Assembly: GCA_019188255.1 (NCBI GenBank)
Contig: JAETXT010000004.1
Span: forward strand, 1,984,001-2,048,000
Length of the DNA stretch: 64,000 bases
Origin: Verticillium longisporum
Taxonomy: Eukaryota; Ascomycota; Sordariomycetes; Glomerellales; Plectosphaerellaceae
Reading direction: 5' to 3'
Translations under genes and position numbers: made by a program
Part shown: positions 46,697 through 58,694 of the stretch, in pieces
Layout of the letters: each line of letters opens with the position of its first letter
How positions within the stretch are numbered: the first letter of the stretch is position 1
The notes under the pieces: generated by a model
What the model saw: only the letters and a program-made list of their open reading frames with translations
Database searches by the model: none
Told to the model about the DNA's origin: nothing

Positions 46697-48643
46697 TTAG
46701 CGTCCCGCGAGCTTCTTTGTCAAGTAGAGGATGTCGTGCTTGTGATAGTAGGCTCTCACTCGCTTGCCATAGATGTCTGTTCCCTCGTTAGCACCAAACT
46801 CTCGGAATAACAGGACAGGGATCAAAGTTGGCTTACACATTGGTATGCTCAAGGCACAGATGACGACCTGGACGCTGGCAATAGACAGCATCGTTGTGCG
46901 GACGCCGCCTTGGATGATCCAGTCGTACGCTGTCCACGTGAGGGCAAAGCTGAAGAAATTCTTGAAGATAATCATCGAGGTAAAGCCCTCAATAGCGAGA
47001 TCGCGATACGCGTCGACAATGTAGAGAGAACTCGCCACGGCCCCGATGACCATGCCGGCGACCTCGAAGCCGAAGAAGATGAGCGGGACGGAGTAGTGGT
47101 ACTTGCCACCCAGGATCTCGCCAGCCGTCAGGGCGAATCCGTACAGCCCGATGCCGCCGATGATGAACATGGGCAATACGAGAACGATGCGGAACTCAGG
47201 CTCGTAGACGCCCTTGTTCAGGCGCGTCATGTACTTGGCGCTCCAGTCGGAGAGAACACCAGCAATAGCAAAACCTGCCAGGGCCCCGATGAAGGGACCA
47301 AGGTAGGCGTATCCCGCGCTGACCTCGTTCCAGAAGAAAGGGGGTCCGAGGAAGACAGCGGCGACGATGACACCGATGAAGACTGTCCAGCCGATCATGG
47401 TGCCTTGAATTAGGCATCCCCAGATGAAGGCCGGGTGGGCGAACAGAGCAAAAGGTCGCAAAAGCAGTTCGAGGTACGAATCGTCCGTCTTCCTGCCGTC
47501 GAAGAGGGCCAGAGATTCAAGGTATGTTTTCTTGGGCGTGTCGGCGCCACGGTAACTCGCATCATGTGATTTTGCGGGCGCAGGAGAGGCTTGCGCAGAA
47601 TCTGGCAGCTTTCCATCTGCGCCACCCTCGCTGGTGATGCTGGGGTCAGCATCCAGGCCTGGTGACAGCTTTTCGAGATGAGTCTTATCGTCCTCAGCAA
47701 TCATGTCCGTGTTAAGGGACATGTCACGGCGATAGGCGGTCTCGGGACACAGGAGATAAACGGCCACGAGCGACATGGCGCAGAAGATTGCGGTCAGATA
47801 GAATGACCACTCCCATCCGATGCTGTGGGTGATCTTGCCGACCAGAATCGGTGTGAAGAAGGCACCGCCGAAGACTGCCAGGTTCGTGAAGGCCATGCGA
47901 AGGCCACGCTGGTGGACGGGGTACAGGTCGCCAACAGCAACGTTGACAAGGGTCTCATAGGGTGAGCATGCGATGCCCTGAACCACACGGGCGCCGATGA
48001 AGGATTCGTAGTTGGTCCCGACGGCGCCGCCCCAGGCAGACGAGGCTACCAGGACGACGGCCCCAAAGATGAAGAGATGACGCTTGCCCCAAATACGACC
48101 GGACGGAACAAAGAAAACGGCAGCAGCACCAACGCCGAGGAGGAAGTATCCTGTCAGGACAGCGATGCGAGTGAATGTCGTGCCAAAAATAAGGGCGAGC
48201 GTGACAGTGTTGGCAGCTAGAATGGGACCGAGGGCGGTCCCGAAGATGGGGGTGTCAGAGAGGACGAAGGTGATGAGATCGTGTTTCGAGAAAGGCCAAT
48301 TCAGACGATCGTTCGTCTCGTCAGAGGGCTGGCGGATCTGTTGTCCCACTCGTCAGCCAGGGCGATCGAAGTCCATGGGATTAGGGGAGGTACCAGGATG
48401 ATGGGCACTGGACCGCTGTCGTCGACCTTGAGCCCGCGATTGGCACCGTTGGCCGGCTGAGGCTGCGAAGGGTCGTTGTAGTATCGCGTTGTCCCTGTAT
48501 CACCAGACGTCAGTCGGTGCCATCATCAAACAGCATGTCCCTTGGCATTCGGCGTGGTTGGACGGCGAGGAGGTGGGAGTAGAGGCCACAAGCATACCAG
48601 GAACATGGTCGAGAGTCTTCGACTCGAGCACACCTAAACCCAT
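46697..48643 (-). CDS. MFS transporter (DHA1-type), 595 aa
   Basis: Three exons: 48643-48598, 48494-48394 and 48337-46697. Introns are 103 bp (GTATGC donor, CTGAC branch) and 56 bp (GTACCT donor, GGCTGACG branch). The two small 5' exons supply the start MGLGVLESKTLDHVPG and the GPVPIIL stretch that leads into the family motif PSDETNDRLNWP at the membrane boundary. About 12 membrane helices follow in two bundles, with a motif A variant (GRIWGKR) between helices 2 and 3 and a long Ser/Ala-rich cytosolic loop (about 240-300). The tail is YGKRVRAYYHKHDILYL. Such plasma-membrane proton antiporters export drugs, polyamines or metabolites. Substrate is not assignable. The gene stands alone between gene-poor intervals. 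Confidence 0.92.
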
Positions 48644-49035
48644 GGCGAACAATCTTCAGGCTATTCTCCTCCAACAGCTTGCTCAGCTTGTTGTGACAAA
48701 GTCTGGTGCCGTAGTCGTTGCGATCGCGGATGGGAGGATGGCGCTCCTGAACAATTGCGAGCGTCGTCAGCCCTGACGACTTGTCGCGAGTCGCGATTCG
48801 GATCGTTGCGAATGCCCGCAGCGCAGGGTCCAGGTACCTGGGGCCGACGCGCGCTGTTAGGCAGCGGGGAAGTGGCAGGATCTAAGTTCGGCAGATGCTC
48901 AAAGGGAGGCGGAGGGCAAGCATTTGCAGGCGGGGCGCGGTACTTCCCGCTGGGTTCATTAGCGGTTTCTTCGGTGGGCTCACCGGCCGGCACAGCGCGA
49001 CTTCACTCACCGAGGACCACGATGTGTTGGGACAT

Positions 49036-49064
49036 GTACCTTATTACCTACCTACCTACTACCT
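49036..49064. repeat. ACCTACCTACCTAC run of the dispersed palindrome class
   Basis: GTACCTTATTACCTACCTACCTACTACCTTGG resembles one half of the clusters at 21.1 and 43.0 kb, without a full complementary arm. Confidence 0.6.
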
Positions 49065-52000
49065 TGGGCTGATTACACTTCCCAAATACCATCCCATGAC
49101 ATATCAACTCCATGGAAGCATTTTTTCAAAACGAAGACGCACTTAAGCTCGGCAATACAATCTTTTCTTCACGCTTTTCCAGCGTCGTCTCCCAACCAAA
49201 TTGCTCGAGTCATGGGTGCAATATTGCCAACTTCAGTGCCACTTTTACTGTACAGCGGCTGACGATCCTCGAGAAACCCAGCATGCACATCCCTCGATGC
49301 CATCATGCCTTCAACAACGCCAAGTCAGGCGAACATACCTCCGGAGGCACATTGACACAAGAGTCTACAGCAAGTGACCGTCATGTCGCTCCATGAGGTG
49401 TGGGGGGCTCAGGAAGATGCGCAACATCAGAGGAAGAAGTCTTGTCTCGTCTCCTCATCCGCGGATCCCGAGAACGTCAAGAATTTGGCCAAATCTGGCA
49501 ATAAGGTTTTACGCGTTTTCGCCCACCCCTATCATCAACGTTACATCCGTCACCTTTATCAAGGCACAGCCTTGCCATTGCACAGTAGATGCATACGAAA
49601 CCCTTCGCGTCCTGAATCGATGTAAATGCACACGAAAACTCTGAACGACCAACTGTCTCTCTGACTCGTTCACTCGCGAAGAATACTACGAGACAGCATC
49701 ACTCAAAGGGCTCTAACCAAACAGACGTTGGACACACGGTGCCCGAACCACTTCGCATGACCCCAGAGCCGGCAAAGGACGCATCTGGGAGCCTTGTTGG
49801 CAGCGTAGCGTCGTCTGCCGCAGCATCGAGTCGCAACTTGAATCGCCATGCGCCCTGGTCACCAAGCAACAAGACCTTTGTCCCTGCCGATACCTGGCAG
49901 CATTCAACGATCATGCATGGACTCTTCCTTCTCCATGTCGCGTGTTTATCGAGACTGGGCGTGTGCCTGGGATCCTGGAGGGTGTGCTGGACGCCAAAGG
50001 TACCCCACCATGTGAAGAGACTTACAGGAAGAACCACTTGGGCTCCGAGCTGGAAGCCATTCGGAACCTTTGAATCGTCAAAGTAATGAGGCTGAACACC
50101 CATCCGGCCGGACCACGAAACTCGTATCTCCGTCCACAGTAACACCGACGAAAGGAGTACATGTAAGAACTCCGAACGTCTCCCTTTCTCATGCGTTAAC
50201 GTATGGGATAGCACCAAAAGTCTGGAGCTAAGAGACGGCACACGTGGCGAAAGTTAAAACATCCATGTGCCAGCAAAGGCGTCCATGCACATTTGGGCTG
50301 CTCCGAATCAGAAGGCCCATAAACCCACTGCGGCAACATGGCCCTCCTACGCCCCCCTTTCCTCTCCTTCCGAGGCTGAGGAGCGGCAGAGGAGGCGGAG
50401 CTTTTTTGACTCCAGCGTTGTAAATGGCACTAGAGACCAAACCTAGATACGCACAGCGGCCGGGCTCTCCATGGGCGCCGCACCGTCGCCTGCTAAAGAA
50501 GTCTTTCAACCCCATTACGGCTGACGCATGCTTCGGTCATCAAGAGAGTGACAGATCTGGTCTGGAAAATAGAAAAAAAAAAATCCGAAGCGGTCAGCTT
50601 GGAGGCTGGTACATACAGGCTCGAAAGGAACGCCCTTCCTCCATTCGTCTATGGATCGGTGTGCAAAAAGAACCTGAGGGGAGAATGCTGACCAGGAAGA
50701 ATATGGGACGGGACTCTTCGTAAGTTTCGGACGACAAGACGGCGACGCGAAGTAACCTCAAACCCGCCCATCTCAATTGGGACAACAAAACACAGCAGCG
50801 AGATACGTATGGACAATCCTGGGCCCCCACCAAAAGCAACAAAAAAAAAAAAGTTCCCTGCAACCATGGGCAGCATCGGTTTTGGCCAGGCCACGTTTGG
50901 TTTCGGTGCAGCCGCCGGCGCCAGCGTCGCTTACAGGTAGGCGGGGGCATCGCGAGAGAGCTGAAGGAAAAGTGTGGCCACCGTGACCATTTCTTCCGCG
51001 GTAGTGCGGTCTCCGATCCTCGTGGAGCTGATTTGTCAACTTCATATCGATCAGAGACGGCGCCCGCACGTTAGTAGGAGAATGAACGAAGTACTCAAGG
51101 CGATTACCGTCACGATCTGACATGGCCCATCCACAGCCCATCTGATGTGCAGTGGGCTCCGAGCGGCGAGGCGGCCCAATCCAGGCGGATGCCTGCAAGC
51201 GCACGTCCGAGCCCGCGCCCTAGCTCCTAGCCCATCGCTAGGCCAGCCGACTGTCCTGGGGGCCGGGTAAGGCAATAACAGCAAAATAGTAGCTGTCACA
51301 TTCGCTCGCTTAGTAGGAGCACTGGTAGCTCTCCCTTAAGCGGTGCGAGCTGCGAGGGCCGTTGGCTTGCGATGGCGCTTGCAAGCGCATGATCGGACGC
51401 AATACATGAGCCTCGTATCAAACTAAGGGAGCTAGCGTCCCAGCGCTTGTACCCTAAGCCTTCTAGCCTCTGACGTCCTCATCAACGTGACGACGGGAAG
51501 CGGACGTCGTTGTTTGGTCCGACTACGAGCCTTCAGGGCACGAGATGACGAACGAGAAGGCCGCCGCAGTGAACGGGCGTGGGACGAGCAGCCCCCCAGC
51601 GCAGACATACCTAGGAGCCCTGGCCAAAGCAGTGCGCTGGGAGAGCCGCCGCAAAGCTACTGCCCCTGACCTGGACCCAGGAGTCGATCATGGCGCAGAA
51701 ACGACGATCGTCTGCTCTCTCAGCCTTGACCTTAAACCAACACGGCTGGCTTTTGCTTGGTTTGCCACTGCATTCTGCTCGGCTACGAGAAACCAAGGTA
51801 GCCTGGACGCAATCCTCTGGCCCGATTTCGAAACCAAGGCACAGCTCGTGACCCTCATGCTGCTTCATCGTGATGGGGTAAACCTGGATCGCCTTGATCC
51901 TGCTCTGATGAGCCGCCGGCACCCCTCCATATCACAACGGCCCCTCATCTCGCAGGCGGGCCGAGTGGAGAGCAAGACTTGGGAATAACTGGACATCGGC

Positions 52001-55000
52001 CCCCCTCTCAGTTGGTCCAGACCTTGGTGTACATGTATCACACGTCGATCAAGCAGAAGCAGCCTCGTCTGCCCACCTTAAGGTACTCTCTCCGCCATGA
52101 TTGCAAGTACAGGTATCGCGAACAAGCCAGGCTGAGACCTGCCGTCTCGCCTACACATCTCTTCTCTGGCTTCGTCTGCTTCTTGGTCCCAACTGCGAGA
52201 CACAGACACAGGTGGCACCTGCAGGCAGCTCCAGGAGGGGGGGGCATGCATATGCACAGCACGCACCACACACGCCCCTCTCGATCACCACCACCCCTAC
52301 CGACCACCCGCCCGCCTTTTTGGGGGCCCCTCGATCAATCAATCGCCTTGTCATCCCGTCATGTTTTAAAATTGTCTCTCACGGGCCTCTTCTACTCGGG
52401 CGCGCGGCTGTCTGTGATCTGTGTATCGGGGTCCTCTTCTCCATTCGATTCGCGACTGGAGGAAAAAGCAAATACTGCTGCATGTCCCCGATCGAGAGCC
52501 ACAGTTGCGTCCCATGCCGCGCGTGGGCTGAAGGAGAGATCGAATATCGCACAACGCGCCTAGACCCGACATGAGATACGCAAGGGTCCCGCGGTACGGC
52601 TCGGGCGGTCAGCCGTCTGCACCACAAAGGCCTCGGCCGCCAACAACAGCCATCTTTGGTGTTTCGGGGAGGGGGCGTGTGTTGTGTTGGTTTTGACCAT
52701 GCACCTAAGAAGGCAAGGTTGGTAATAAGGGAGGATGGAAGCGACCAACACGTCGATATGTTCGCTTTCCTCAATCACAAGGTGGGCCTGCGTGTCATCT
52801 CCACCCCTCTCCCCCCTTTCCTCTTCAACCCCCTTCTCTTCTCTGTGCTGGGGGGCCGTGGATGTATTGACAAGCCCGACTCCCACCAAATGGTGGGGAG
52901 ACTGTGAAGTTATTGGCAAAGCGTTGACAAACTGCTGGATGTAGCCGTCGCCCGGCAGTGGGGAGCAGACAGCGATGCCCAGGTATCATGCTCGTCGTGC
53001 TAAGACAATGAGGCGGTCGTTGTCTAAGCTGCCACCCAGCCATTCGCCCATCAACAAGGCGAAGACAAGAGAGCAGCCCCTCTCGCCCCCCGGCCCCCCT
53101 CGAGTTGCGCCGCAGTATTAGCGGGACCGGCCATGAGACCGTGGAATGTGTCTTTCCACGATGACAGCTGCCCCGCCTACAGCTCAAGACATTGGCCAAT
53201 ATCCCCATCCCCCGACTCTTTCAGCCCTGGTGGCCGGTCAGCTTGGGGTGAAAATGGAGTGCTGTATGTGTCATAAGCTGTAGCAATCATCCCTGGACAG
53301 CAAGCGCCGCTGGAGAGATACACATGTGTGAAGAAGAAGAAACCAAAAAAAAAGAAAAGGAGTAGCATCATCATCATGACTCCGATCCGGCCAGGGTAGC
53401 CCTTCTCACCCGAGTCACGGGGGGGAGGGGGGAGGGGCCAGAGGTATAATGCGGCTCTGCTATACCATCCACAATCTTCACTCCCGCCCCTTTCGGGACC
53501 AGCCAGCCCTCTTTCGCAACCTCTTGCCCCAGACGGTCATCGCTGCGCATGGTCCTCCCCACTGACGCAGCGCGCTGTCCGCATTCGTGGTTCCAGTCAT
53601 CGTGCAGCATAGTTCTGGCAAACAGCCCAACAGGGTCGTAGAAGATACAAGGCCTATTTGAACCGTCGCCGCGGATGTCCTTCCCCACCGAGGGCATACA
53701 GGCTCTCGAGGCTGCCAGCTTCGCCAGACAGCTGGTTCACTTCGACAGAGTTTCCTCGTACCGTGGTCCCTTGAGCTCGATGTTGTACATCGGAACACAG
53801 GGCCAAGGGGGCCAAATATACGAAAAAAAGTAGACCACGGGCGATGCTAGGCTGGTTGTGAACTACAAAGGCCCATGTTAGCCTGATATCAGATCCCTCG
53901 TGTGGGTGACAGGGGTTGCTGGGCGAGCGAGCTTGTCGTGATCTGTTCAACGTCAGCCCGCAATAAGCCTGTCAACGTGCGGGGTCCGGGCAAGGAAAGC
54001 CACTGGGCACACCACCGAACATCATGGGCAGAGAAGCAAGATTGTCAAGCGGATAAGGGGGGGCAGGACTGTTAGGACGGAAAAGTAGGCGTCTTGCTCC
54101 GAAGAGAGGCGCGCGTGCGGTTTTTTTTTCTTTTGGGTTCGCTCGTCGACGTCTGATGATCACCTCCTTTCCCTCAGGCTCTCCAATGCTTCCCAGTCCG
54201 CCCCCGACAAAATCTGGGTACAAATCCACCCTGACCTATAACAAATCGAAGCCCGTGTTATCAAGTCCTATTACCGGAACCTGAATCCTCCTGTCCAAGG
54301 CATGCCTGACTGTCGCATTCCCTGAATTTTGGAGTCTTTGAGCTTGCATCCGGCCAGGGTCTGCTCTGCAGGGTCGTATAGCGGAAAGCACAAACGTCGC
54401 CGATGACTCGCCGTCCTACATCCCCTCCATCAATTCTCTCCTCTTCGCTGCCGAATCCGAAGCTCGGCCCGAATTCCATCATCAAGCGAGATCCGGCTCT
54501 GTTGTTCGATGGCGAGCTGCTTCGAACTAGCAATGTCTTTGTGACTGAGAAAATACCAAACGCACAGGCTTGTGCCGGAAAAAAGAAATGTTCGCTGTAT
54601 GGTGAACGCCAGTAAGTCGGTGAGTGTTGCACGACTTGACGAATCTGAGAGTACAAAATGCTCCGAAATGTTCCCCTGAACTCCTTGCCAAAATAAAAGC
54701 ATAAACTCCTGCGAAAGTGGTTGGTGACTTGAGATCGTTTCGGGTACGATCAACGGTGTTTGTGTCAGGGACATCGCGAACCCGGTTGCTTTCTGTCCGG
54801 AAAGGCAGCAACTGCCGATGAGTCGAAACATTCGGGTTACTTGTTGTTTAAATACCACAAATCGATGTCGTGGCCAGCTTTAACCACCACAGAGGGGGCA
54901 GGCGCCAGGAACCACGATGTAGCGCTCATGAGGTCCTTTGACACATGATCGCTTGTGGCTGCCATCGGTGGAAGTCCTGAAGAAATGTGCTCCAGGGTCG

Positions 55001-58000
55001 ATACACGACGTGTAAATGTAGTAATTTTTGGTGAAATCGCACATGATGGGCAAAACCAGCAGTGCTGTGGGTTGTCTGGTTATGGGTCAGCTGAAATGTT
55101 CTGAGCTAATCGCCTGTGGTGAAGGTGGCAGGAAGTGATCCGTACGTGGAGCTTGGCGTCAGCTTTGATATTGAGAGCAGCGATCAAAGAGGCACTGATC
55201 GCTTGTAGTGATGAGATGGTACGTGAGTTGACACAAGGTCAGATGCCTTGCCACAGCGTATGTAGAGCGTGACAGCAGTGTATGGATGTGTCGAGCGTGA
55301 TAATATAATGGAGGGTCTTTGTAACGCGGAGGACGAGACAGAAGCATGCAAAATGCTCAATCTGTGAGGGAGAGATGGTACAATATCCACCGAGGTGAAG
55401 TCAATGAGGCGTCAAGGCATAAGGGCCATAGAGAAAAAGAGAGCGGCGCCAGGAGCTATATATGATGGGGGTGGATGGATGGACGGGAGCGACTTGGTCT
55501 TACCTTACCTGGATGCTAGGTGAGGACCAGGCGCAAAGCACAGGTGTTTTAGGCCGGTAATTATTTTGATGGATTCCCAGAGTGATGGACCCTGTCCATG
55601 TCTGAGCCATGACGGCAGCTTGCATCAGGAAGCGTAGGAAAACAAAAAAACGGCCGTTAGGAGGGATAGGTACTTGGACGGGAGGCAAGGTCCTTGCCCC
55701 ATGTCCGTGGCCAGGGTCGAAGTCCCTTCTCACGTTTCCCACGGACTAACTGCCCAGGTCTGCGACAATGGGACCTGGTGGGAGAATTCCCCCATTCAGC
55801 CATGGAGGGGCTTTGACAGTGGACATTGACTGGGGGGGTTGAGCGGGCTAGGGAGGGGTTCGTGTAGAATGAGGGGTGGGAGGGCGCTTGACAAGGCCTG
55901 CCTTGTCACGACTAGGGAGGGGTGTGCTCAACGACCACAAATTTCGGTGACGGAGGCGTGCGAAGGGCAGCCTCCAACTCGCGGACGCCCCTCCTCCCAT
56001 CTCGGGATAAGTAGTGGGTGTGTATCGTACTCGCACCTGGTTTGTTGCGCTGGCATGTCTGCTAAAGGGGGTCAGCGAGGAGAACGGATCGATTCTTGGG
56101 CCTGACTGCTTGAGGGTTCGCACCAAAGGCCAGTCAGGTCAGAGCGGCATCGTGGCTGCGGCATCGTTCTCACTCCAACACGGGACTGAGATGACGGAGC
56201 CTCGGACCTCTCTTCTGTCCCTTGATGGGCGTGGTGCATTCATCTGGTTGCTCAGTCAGTCTTGTGTGCCCTGCTTGCTTTGCTTCTCATGGACTCACTT
56301 TCCCGCTTGTCGCTTTGGCCTGGTGTCCGTGGGATTATTGAATAGCCTGTGGATCTTTGGGAAAAGGAAGACTGCTAAAGATCGCTGCGCCCATGCCGAT
56401 TGCCTGTCAAGCCCGAGAAGCTGAAGCTAGGCGTGTGGTAGGCACCCAAACAGAGTAGCCTGACAGCGAGGGGTGCGCTGCGCACGAGCCCCCCCGACGA
56501 CCTGTTGACGCACCGACCCCGTCGTCCTAGCCTTTGTGCCAAAGGTTCCTTTGCAGGCGGTGGGGGTGGGATAGGGATCGGGCTGTTGGCAGCACAGTTG
56601 CGAAAACGGCGGGCAGAGGTGGTCGGCCTTTGTCCGCCGTACAACAATGCACCAGCTAATATCGCACAGTCTGACTCGACGGTCCCACCGATCGGTGAAT
56701 ATGTTTGTATCCTGTACCCCATAAGGTGCCTCATGATGCCGAAGGAGAAAAGGCACGAGAGCCGCATTGAATGGCTACACTCTCGTTCCGACAAGGGGGT
56801 TCGTTTATTGCCCTGTCCCCCTTGCTTTCTACCACGCGGAAGTCTGTTGTGTGTGAGAAGGGGCAACTGTCTCAATGGAATAGGCGACATGCGAAAGCGA
56901 GCGAGCAAGCGAGCGACACGGCTCCATGGCCTATAAAGGGCAGAACCGAGTTGAGACCGACGACGCCCCGAACGACACGCCGTGGAGCAGCCAACAGCCA
57001 ACGGCCAACATTCCGGGAGATGTGGGGGGGAGCCACGAGGTAGACTGACGTACTGTAGGCGTGATAGACCTAGCATCGGCGGCGGGCTCGATCTCGACAT
57101 GCATGTTGTCGTTGTGCTCGACCAACGTTGCGTTGCGCTCGAGAGTCATGACAGGTTGTAATGGTAAATCTGCTGGCCCAGAATCCATACGCCGGCGGTT
57201 GAAGAAGGTAGCGTTCCCCATACAGCGAGCTTCTGGGGTGTACCATGCTCGTCTGATCCTGCCTCGATCCGTATGGCAACTTTGCCAGTGGCATGGACGC
57301 GGTAGGCCGACGTCGTATTGGATCAAAAACGATTCCCTGACGAATCTGCCACCATGTTGCCTGTTGTGCTGTGCCAGTTGCCCATCATGTGCTTAGAGTA
57401 GATTCAGCGGCCTGTCCTCGCGGAGGTCATTGACTCTGACACCTCGAGGGAGGTACATGTACGATCTTGATCCATTCTGAACGATAGGTCCTCATAATCC
57501 GAGTCAGCAAGCCTTCATTCTGTCCTTGCTAGTATTTCCACAAGCAATCGAAGATCATCAATCCGCAACTCGCAGGGACTGTACAGTACCTTAGTAGGGA
57601 TATTGCTGGCTGGCAGGTGCAAGCATTGATGCCCAAGGTTCTGAACAAAACCTGCAGAAGACAGGACGCTGCTGTCTCCACTAATCTCCAAGTCGACAAG
57701 CTGCAGAGGGTCGCACCTCCCTCTGGAATTGCACCCCGAGCCACCCGATTTGGACAGGCTTGTAAGGCAGGAGAGAGTGAGTGCACAGGGTAGGTACTTG
57801 TAGTGCACAGGGCAGGTTCGAGCTGTTCGGTGGAAGGCTCGCCCAGGTCTGCCACTCCTCAATAGCTCAACCGCCTGCTCAACACGGTGCGCCGCCAAAG
57901 CGGTTCAGTGACGCGATGTCTGTTTGTTGAACGTCAGCTTGATATCTCCTCCTGTTGACCTTATGGCTTGGCTCCTATAGCTGCTCGCAACCGTGGGGTG

Positions 58001-58646
58001 TTTTCATACCGACTGGCTCCTATCGAGAAAGCTCCTCCGAGAAAGAGAAACAGTCTGACAAGGCCGCCGCATGTACACTCCGCCGTTCTACGTTTCTGGT
58101 TTCCATGGTTTCTTAAAGGTCAAAGCACTACCACTCATCGACCTGCACTTGGTTTCGACGGTAGGCAACGCGGCCTCTTGCTGCTCGTGCTACTGAAACC
58201 GTTCTGCCCACATATCCACTACCGTGCACTGAACCGTTCTCTTACCCTGTAACCCGAGGACGATGCGTTGGGCACGACACGCCAGCAGAACTTTCGTCTT
58301 ACAGCGCAAATCCAACAGCATCTCACGATATTCAAACCTAACGGTATCTTTCATGCCGCTCAATACGATCAGTATCCCATTCACAAGGAAACTTTACTTT
58401 CACCATCGTATACATGCTACCCGAAGCAGACCTAACACCCGTGAGCCCATCACCAGACTTGCAGTTGCCACCGCGGCCCAAAGAATGCATGGTCGGTACG
58501 TGGTGCTACCCTACCTGCTTGCTATGGCAGGCTGCATGCGTGTTGCTTCCTGGGCTATCCGACCGATACTTACCGAACTGCTGATTTGCGCAATTCGGGG
58601 TTGATTCGGCTAGAAAACCAGAGCGGCATATTGGTCCCTTCCCTTT

Positions 58647-58694
58647 CCTCTTCAGGGACCTCTTCAGGGACCTCTTCAGGGACCTCTTCAGGTA
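58647..58694. repeat. 12-bp tandem repeat, 3.8 copies
   Basis: The unit CCTCTTCAGGGA repeats at 58647, 58659 and 58671, and partially at 58683. On the plus strand it would encode Ser-Ser-Gly-Thr repeats, but the surrounding frame is not a convincing gene. Confidence 0.9.

Noticed and set aside
51545..51988. 147-codon ATG frame on the plus strand
   Set aside because: It starts with ATG and is clean, but has no recognisable motif, no splice context and no neighbouring gene logic. It needs transcript evidence before being called.
54430..54858. 142-codon frame on the minus strand
   Set aside because: No motif, no convincing context, and overlapping frames of similar length on the other strand; it looks random.
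56375..57100. 241-codon frame on the minus strand
   Set aside because: Arg/Ser/Pro-rich composition typical of an antisense or random GC-rich frame; no domain, signal or family resemblance.
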